64,000 nucleotides of DNA from Bolinopsis microptera. Taxonomy: Eukaryota; Ctenophora; Tentaculata; Lobata; Bolinopsidae. How positions within the stretch are numbered: the stretch's first letter is position 1; each line of letters begins with the position of its first letter. The stretch spans positions 11,905,113 through 11,969,112 of the forward strand of contig NC_087081.1 in the NCBI RefSeq assembly GCF_026151205.1, read 5' to 3'. Below are positions 11,601 through 20,600 of the stretch, one piece after another. A program made the position numbers and the translations under genes. The notes below the pieces were generated by a model. It was not told the DNA's origin. It worked only from the letters and a program-made list of their open reading frames with translations, and did no database searches.

Positions 11601-14600
11601 ATCCTCTGACCTAAAATAGATGAGATTGATGCTCTAGATCGAAGGCTTTCCCAACCGACCCCTTGTTTTCTTCTAATGGAGGGTAAAGTGAGGCTAACAG
11701 ATTATTTATAATTTTGAATTATGTTTGAACAATAACGTCCTTTAAACTATCCTTTGCCCTGGTATACATTATATGGATACTTTAGGTCGATGGTAGACTC
11801 CACCTACCTACCCTTTCTGTCTTTTGATGGAGGGTAAAATAAGGCTAACTATCAAGGTTGTGTTCATTGCATTTCTTGTTCTACTGCTTCTTCGGACTAG
11901 CCCTTCAATTTCAAATTGTTTCTGCCTAACCTGTATTCATTTGAGAGGTAAGATTGAGGCTAACTCCTGCTTATTATAATATTTTATAAGTGATAGTTTT
12001 AATGTTGGATGCTTTTATTTTCTTTATAAAACTCCACTTTTGACCCATTTGAAAGCCACTTATTATTTTCAAAATCGCACATTTCAAAACTAATTGCACT
12101 GCTTTTTTTTAGCCTTCTCGCCAGTTGTACTACCATGAAGAGGTATTGATTTAAATATTGGAGTTATTCTGCAGCTTGACGTAGATTTTTATTCATTAGT
12201 GCTTCAATCAGCTTCCATTACGGTTTTTGGAAAAATGTATACTTATAATTTGTTTAAAAATATTTCCTTGCGTTTGAGATGTGTCAAGCAAAATAAAGAC
12301 TTCCCTTGTAAAATTTCTCAAACAGTTCCATTTTTATTATACTTTATAGTTTAGAGTCTAATTTGGCTTCATTTTCTTCATCTAACTGCTGCTGCTGCTC
12401 AGCAACTACTTGACAGCTGGCACAGTGACGTTTTTCTGCGTAGTGTATCTGTTAGCCTCAATTTTGCCTCAAGGAGGGAAGGTAGCCTCAATCCAACCTC
12501 ACATAAGTTTCGATAAAGTCTCAATAACCTTCGGGCTACAATTACAAGTTTTATAGTGGGTCTATAACATGTTTCCGTACATTAAAGTTAAAATGCGGTC
12601 AAATTCTTTATTAGCCTCATTTTAGCCTCCTACAAGTAGACTCGGCGATTTCTGAAATGTTGAGCTTGAAGAGGATGAATACATTTTTATTGTCGACATA
12701 TTAGATAGTCACAATACCGAACCTGCTCAAAAATATACACAAAAGTATACTTGTTAGCCTCATTTCACCCTCTCAAAAGGTGGTTAGCCTCATTTTCACC
12801 TCGAATATTTGAAGCTATAATCCCAAGGAATTAAATGTGCAACATAGATATCAAGTAACTTGTGAGTTGTTAACCTGTTACCGTACATTAAAGTTAAAAT
12901 GCGGTCAAATTCTTTATTAGCCTCATTTTGGCCTCCTACAAGTAGACTCGGCGATTTCTGAAATGTTGAGCTTGAAGAGGATGAATAAATTTGTATTGTT
13001 GACACATTAGATAGTCACAATACCGAACCTGCTCAAAAATAAACACAAAAGTATACTTGTTAGCCTCATTTCACCCTCTCAAAAGGTGGTTAGCCTCATT
13101 TTCACCTCGAATATTTGAAGCTTAGATATCGATAAAGTATCAATAACCTTCGGGCTTCAATAACAAGTTTATTAGTGGGTCTATAACCTGTTTCCGTACA
13201 TTAAAGTTAAAATGCGGTCAAATTCTTTATTAGCCTCATTTTAGCCTCCTACAAGTAGACTCGGCGATTTCTGAAATGATGAGCTTGAAGAGGATGAATA
13301 CATTTTTATTGTTGACATAATATTAGATAGTCACAATACCGAACCTGCTCAAAAATATACACAAAAGTATACTTGTTAGCCTCATTTCACCCTCTCAAAA
13401 GGTGGTTAGCCTCATTTTCACCTCGAATAATTAAAGCTTAGATCTCGATCAAGTATAATCACTATGGATTATACTTGCAACTTGGATATCATGGACGTAA
13501 CACGAGAATGTTCTTTTTTGAAAATAATGAGTAAATTCGTTAGCCTCAATTGTCCCTCGCAGTTCAATCACTCCTACTGAGTCTTGTGAGTGAGCTAGGA
13601 GGTCGCCGGACATCTCATTTTTAAGCCGTATTAATTTTCTATACGCATACAAAAAATTAAATGCGAAACTAAAACAGAAATGAAATTACGGATGTTTTAA
13701 ATTTTTTTCAAAAACGAACTTTTAGGGGTGTTTCTAATGATCAGGGTCAGAAGTAAATTTGCAGCCTAGAATTTATGAAATCTAAATCTAAAATATAACA
13801 TGATAGCATTTTGATCTTTCTTGGTTAAAATTAAAAGCAAACCTCCGGGATAGGTGTAGTCGGTTCCTCAGTAGAAGCGGGTTTAGAAATAGTCGCAAAG
13901 CAGTTTCCTGATTCCCCACACGGATCAGATGATGGTCCCTCAGAAGTTGGCTCTGTAGATGGCTCTTCAGATTTAGGCTCAGTGCTTTCCGGTTCAGGAG
14001 ATGATGTTTGTGCTGGTTCCGATGAAATTGGCTCGGTGCTTCCAGGTTCTGTCGAAGCTGGCTCCGAGGAAATTTGTTCTGTGGTTTCAGCTGGTTGCTC
14101 CGTGGACTTTGGCTCAGTGCTTCCAGGTTCTGTCGAAGCTGGCTCCGAGGAAATTTGTTCGGTGCTTTCAGCTGATTGCTCTGTTGACATTGGCTCGGTG
14201 CTTCCAGGTTCTGCCGAAGCTGGCTCCGAGGAAATTTGTTCGGTGCTTTCAGCTGGTTGCTCTGTTGACATTGGCTCGGTGCTTCCAGGTTCTGTCGAAG
14301 CTGGCTCCGAGGAAATTTGTTCGGTTGTTTCAACTGATTGCTCCGTGGACTTTGGCTCAGTGCTTCCAGGTTCTGTCGAAGCTGGCTCCGAGGAAATTTG
14401 TTCGGTGCTTTCAGCTGATTGTTCTGTTGACATTGGCTCGGTACTTCCAGGTTCAGTCGAAGCTGGCTCCGAGGAAATTTGTTCGGTGGTTTCAGCTGAT
14501 TGCTCCGTGGACTTTGGCTCGGTGCTTCCAGGTTCTGTCGAAGCTGGCTCCGAGGAAATTTGTTCGGTAGTTTCAACTGATTGCTCCGTGGACTTTGGCT

Positions 14601-17600
14601 CAGTGCTTCCAGGTTCTGTCGAAGCTGGCTCCGAGGAAATTTGTTCGGTGCTTTCAGCTGATTGCTCTGTTGACATTGGCTCGGTGCTTCCAGGTTCTGT
14701 CGAAGCTGGCTCCGAGGAAATTTGTTCGGTGCTTTCAGCTGATTGTTCTGTTGACATTGGCTCGGTACTTCCATGTTTTGTCGATGCTGGCTCCGAGGAA
14801 ATTTTTTCGGTGCTTTCAGCTGGTTGCTCTGTTGACATTGGCTCGGTGCTTCCAGGTTCTGTCGAAGCTGGCTCCGAGGAAATTTGTTCGGTGCTTTCAG
14901 CTGATTGCTCTGTTGACATTGGCTCGGTGCTTCCAGGTTCTGTCGAAGCTGGCTCCGAGGAAATATTTTCGGTGGTTTCAGCTGATTGCTCCGTGGACTT
15001 TGGCTCAGTGCTTCCAGGTTCAGTCGAAGCTGGCTCCGAGGAAATTTGTTCGGTGCTTTCAGCTGATTGCTCCGTTGACATTGGCTCGGTACTTCCAGGT
15101 TCTGTGGATACAGGCTCTGATGAGGGTTTATCTGACGAGGGTTCAGTTGATTGTAAACAAGCGAGTCCGATACATGATTCTGTTGTCGCTTCCGAGGTCA
15201 TCGATTCGGTAGTTTCCGGAGCCTCTGTGGATACAGGCTCTGTTGATGGTGATGATACATCATCTGCTTTAGAAACAGTCTCGTAACAGTTTCCAGAATC
15301 CCCGCATGGATCTGATGATGTGCTGGGTCCTTTGGACGATGCTGGCTCCGAGGAAATTTGTTCGGTGCTTTCAGCTGGTTGCTCCGTTGACATTGGCTCG
15401 GTGCTTCCAGGTTCTGTCGATGCTGGCTCCGAGGAAATTTTTTCGGTGCTTTCAGCTGATTGCTCCGTTGACATTGGCTCGGTGCTTCCAGGTTCTGTCG
15501 AAGCTGGCTCCGTGGAAATTGGTTTGGTGCTTCCAGAGTTAGAGGATGCTGGCTCCTCCGAAGAAATAGGCTCGGTGCTAATAGGTTCAGTTGCAGGAGA
15601 TGTTGGATCTGGTGCTCCAGAAGATGTTTGCTCCGGCGAGGAATCTGAGCCTTCTGAGGATGCAGGTTCAGTTGGAGGAGATGTTGGATCTGGTGCTCCA
15701 GAAGATGTTTGCTCCGACGAGGAATCTGAGCCTTCTGAGGATGCAGGTTTTTCTGACCCTTCAGATGATGGTGTCTCTGACGAAGGTTCATCTGACGAGG
15801 GTTCAGTTGATGGAAAACACGCGAGGCCGATACAGGATTCTGTTGTCGCTTCTGACGTCACAGATTCGGTAGTTTCCGGGGCCGCTGTGGATACAGCCTC
15901 TGTTGATGGTGATGATACATCATCTGCTTTCGAAACAGTCTCGTAACAGTTTCCAGAATCCCCGCATGGATCTGATGATGGGCTGGGTCCTTTGGACGAT
16001 GCTGGCTCTGAGGATATTGGTGATGTTGGAGGTGATGTTGGATCGGGTGATCCTGATGGTGTTTCTGACCCTTCAGATGATGGTGGCTCCGATGAGGGTT
16101 TATCTGACGAGGGTTCAGTTGATGGGAAACAAGCGAGTCCGATACATGATTCTGTTGTCGCTTCCGATGTCATCGATTCGGTAGTTTCCGGAGCCTCTGT
16201 GGATACAGGCTCTGTTGATGGTGATGATACATCATCTGCTTTAGAAACAGTCTCGTAACAGTTTCCAGAATCCCCGCATGGATCTGATGATGGGCTGGGT
16301 CCTTTGGACGATGCTGGCTCTGAGGAAATTTGTTCGGTGCTTTCAGCTGATTGCTCCGTGGACTTTGGCTCAGTGCTTCCAGGTTCTGTCGAAGCTGGCT
16401 CCGAGGAAATTTGTTCGGTGCTTTCAGCTGATTGCTCTGTTGACATTGGCTCGGTGCTTCCAGGTTCTGTCGAAGCTAGCTCCGAGGAAATTTGTTCGGT
16501 GCTTTCAGCTGATTGCTCTGTGGACATTGGCTCGGTGCTTCCATGTTCTGTCGATGCTGGCTCCGAGGAAATTTGTTCGCTGCTTTCAGCTGATTGCTCT
16601 GTGGACATTGGCTCGGTGCTTCCAGGTTCTGTCGAAGCTGGTTCCGAGGAAATTTGTTCGGTGCTTTCAGCTGATTGCTCTGTGGACATTGGCTCGGTGC
16701 TTCCAGGTTCTGTCGAAGCTGGTTCCGAGGAAATTTGTTCGGTGCTTTCAGCTGGTTGCTCCGTGGACTTTGGCTCTGAGGATATTGGTGATGTTGGAGG
16801 TGATGTTGGATCGGGTGATCCTGATGGTGTTTCTGACCCTTCAGATGATGGTTGCTCTGATGAGGGTTTATCTGACGAGGGTTCAGTTGATGGAAAACAA
16901 GCGAGTCCGATACATGATTCTGTTGTCGCTTCCGAGGTCATCGATTTGGTAGTTTCCGGAGCCTCTGTGGATACAGGCTCTGTTGATGGTGATGATACAT
17001 CATCTGCTTTAGAAACAGTCTCGTAACAGTTTCCAGAATCCCCGCATGGATCTGATGATGGGCTGGGTCCTTTGGACGATGCAGGCTCTGATGAAATTTT
17101 TTCGGTGCTTTCAGCTGATTGCTCTGTGGACATTGGCTCGGTGCTTCCAGGTTCTGTCGATGCTGGCTCCGAGGAAATTTGTTCGGTGCTTTCAGCTGAT
17201 TGCTCTGTTGACATTGGCTCGGTGCTTCCAGGTTCTGTCGAAGCTGGCTCCGAGGAAATTTGTTCGGTGCTTTGAGCTGATTGCTTTGTGGACATTGGCT
17301 CGGTGCTTCCAGGTTCTGTCGATGCTGGCTCCGAGGAAATTTGTTCGGTGCTTTGAGCTGATTGCTCCGTTGACATTGGCTCGGTGCTTCCAGGTTCTGT
17401 CGATGCTGGCTCCGAGGAAATTTGTTCGGTGCTTTCAGCTGGTTGCTTCGTGGACTTTGGCTCTGAGGACATTGGTGATGTTGGAGGTGATGTTGGATCG
17501 GGTGATACCGATGGTGTATTATCATTGGGTTCAGTTGATGGCAGACAAGCGATTCCAATACAAGATTCCGTTATTGCTTCCGAGGACAGTGGTTTGGTGG

Positions 17601-20600
17601 ATACCGGTCCCTCTGAGGATATTGGTGATGTTTGAGGTGATGTTGGATCGGGTGATCCCGATGGTGTTGGTGTTTCTGACCCTTCAGATGATGCTGGTCC
17701 ATCCGTCATTTCACTGGTATTATCATCGGGTTCAGTTGATGGCAGACAAGCAAGTCCGATGCAAGATTCTGTTGTGGCTTCCGAGGTCGAAGATTTTGTA
17801 GTTTCCTGACCCTCTGTGGATGCAGGCTCTGTTTGTGGTGATGATACATCATCTGCTTTAGTAGTCTCTTCTAAATTGTCTGCACCATCGGATGGAGCTT
17901 CTGTGCTAACCGGACCACTACTCAACTCGTCAGGTGTATATGGCTTGGTAGTAGGTGCTTTAGATTTGGTTCCGAAACAATTTCCGTCTGCACCACAGGG
18001 ATCTGTAGTGCTGGAGGGGTAAACATCCTCAGAAGGATCTGTTGCTTCTTCTTCTCCGTCTTTGCAATCTGCTTTATCTTTGTCAGCATGAGCCACATTT
18101 TCACACTCCTCTTGACTGTAACAGGAATCTTGGATCAATACGGGCTTGTCTCGTGGACACCCGCACTCTTCTGTAATACAAAGCCTGAGGGTTGAGGTTT
18201 TTATTATTGAGAAATTATATCATATAAGAAATTCCATAGCAAAAAATGTTTTAGTTTAAGGTTGCTCTAAAACAAACAAGACACGGATAACTAATGTGTA
18301 ATACCTTGTGCACCAGGCTAACTGAGATCCACAAGTCTGAATACAAGGTAAACAGTCCTTTTCTCCGTAGTATACTTGGTTTGATTGGCACTCGACTTTG
18401 GCATCAGCCTCATTTTCTAAATTGTCCAGATCCATTGATGGTGTTTCTGTAACAGTAATTTATCTTTACCAAACACATCAAGTGATATGGTGGAAACCAG
18501 TTTTTTGCATTTTTCTAATTTTTTAAACCGTATAACTATAAAGCTATTTGTTGCTACTTTAGCATTAGTGTTCAACGATGTCGTTTCACGCAATTATTTA
18601 CCCTATTTTCAATTTTGTGAACTCAGATGATTTTGATTATCCAATTAATTGAACAATTTCACAAATTCGATGCGGCTTATACATTATATATCATGTATAT
18701 TAATTTAATTTTTTTTTTAAATTTTTTAAATTTATAAATAAATTACTATTAATTTGCATTCAATCAGGAAGTAAATGTTTCATTGAAAGCAATTAGGCTT
18801 ACCTTCATCATCCATTCGTGGTGCTTTAGTAAATCCACGTTCTTCCTCAACCCTAGCCCCTCGGGGGCAGTCAAACTCTGAAAATTAAATTACTATATCG
18901 GGTCAACCCTCATTGTTAAATCTTTAAATGTTTATATAGAATTTGAAGACGTCGAATATAAGATCTCACTTTTCCAAGTTTCCCACTAACCTGACACACA
19001 GCTATCTTTGCTGACATCCAGAATAGGCAGATTCTCAGGGCACTTACACATGGTTTTCTCCCAGGCTAGTTCTCTCACTCCAGAGTCTTCACAGGTCAAC
19101 TGCTCGTATTTGCTGTAAACTTTACTGGCAAACTTCGGGCAAGCTGAAGAAAATATATGTATATTGTATATGTAATATAAATATTATTTGGTTGTTGAGA
19201 TATGGTAAATGTAGATTGTTAGTAAGAAAACAATGTTGGTTGACTTTGTGAAAGCTTAAATTGTTTCGAGCCGATATCTTTTATCTAACGGTGCTGGAAT
19301 TTAGCACATATATATCAATTTCAGTAATACATTTATAATGATTTATCTACATGATCGCAGTAATCACATACCATTCACGGTATCTAGATATTCTTGCAAA
19401 GCCAGTAATTTTATCGGTCCTACAAATTATGTAAAAATTGAATTATAAATGTAATTCTATAATTTTGTTGTTCAAAATTTAAAACTAACGTTTTGGGACT
19501 TAACAGAATGGAGATAAAATTTGTAAATTTGTAGACTTTTTTATTTATTTCACACAGTGCATCTTAACAATTTTGTAATCTATACTTGCAACCTGGATTA
19601 TTTGATACATTTGGTCGTATTTACAAATAAAGCTGGTATGGGAAATATACAATATTATGCTTTTAGTGTTTATCGTCAATACTTTAACAAGAATTCTTAG
19701 CGTTATCATTTTACAGTAATGGGACACAGCAGTTTTAATTGACCGATTAGTGCATTTTTGTTTGATAAGTAGTTCTAGTCACTGCTTATCAGCTTTACTA
19801 AAGTGTTTAGTTTGTTTCATACTATACTATAATTTTCCGAGTGGAGTTGTACCACATGCATAATTACTTATATGCTACGAATTTTGACTGATTAAATTTA
19901 GCCTTTGTTACAATTGTTACGTTTGAGTTAATAAACTATGATGATTATATAATATATATGAATTTTACTTGATAGAGTGCTTATCTTAAATGTTTTACAG
20001 GCTCTAATGATGTAGCTTTATGAAGATTTCAAGCCTTACGGCTTACATTGTGTGTTTCCCTTCATCAGTCCGTGTCCAATGCAAAAGCATTATAATTCTA
20101 TAATTACTGCTCTTCTGAATACTTACGTTTTTTCTCCACACAGTTGCCTTTGGAAAGTCGGAATCCAAAATCGTTAAGACATCTATCATAATCGTAGCTG
20201 CCTTTCCATTGGCACTGTTCATCTCCTTCACTCTTTTGGCAGTTACCGTACATTTCTGTACACATTTTTACGCTGAAGAGTTTGTGAAATTGTTTAAAAT
20301 ACAAATTTAAATTTTTTGGAGATTTCCCCGCTGGACCACGTGAGAATGAAGTAAAAAATCGAATCACAAGATTTTCAACATCACTGAAAAAAATCCCAAC
20401 ATCCTGCAGCAGAGTGCAGGTTCTAATTTTCAACTCACCTCCACACTTCTTGTTGTTCATTGCAACAAGGAGATTTGCCATGTCGAACTGATGGTTGGCA
20501 TTCGCAGTCAACAGTATCTGGAAATTGAGGTGTTGGTATCAGCACAGGTTTACTATCGAAATTCAAAGTTTGCTTTGACTTGGGCCGGTCAGCTGCAAGT

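Noticed and set aside
13982-17801. Several long plus-strand open frames (up to 434 codons) opposite the mucin exon
   Set aside because: They are mirror frames produced because the 81-bp unit is a multiple of three and lacks stops in several frames. The minus-strand frame is far longer, joins TIL halves on both sides and has proper splice sites.
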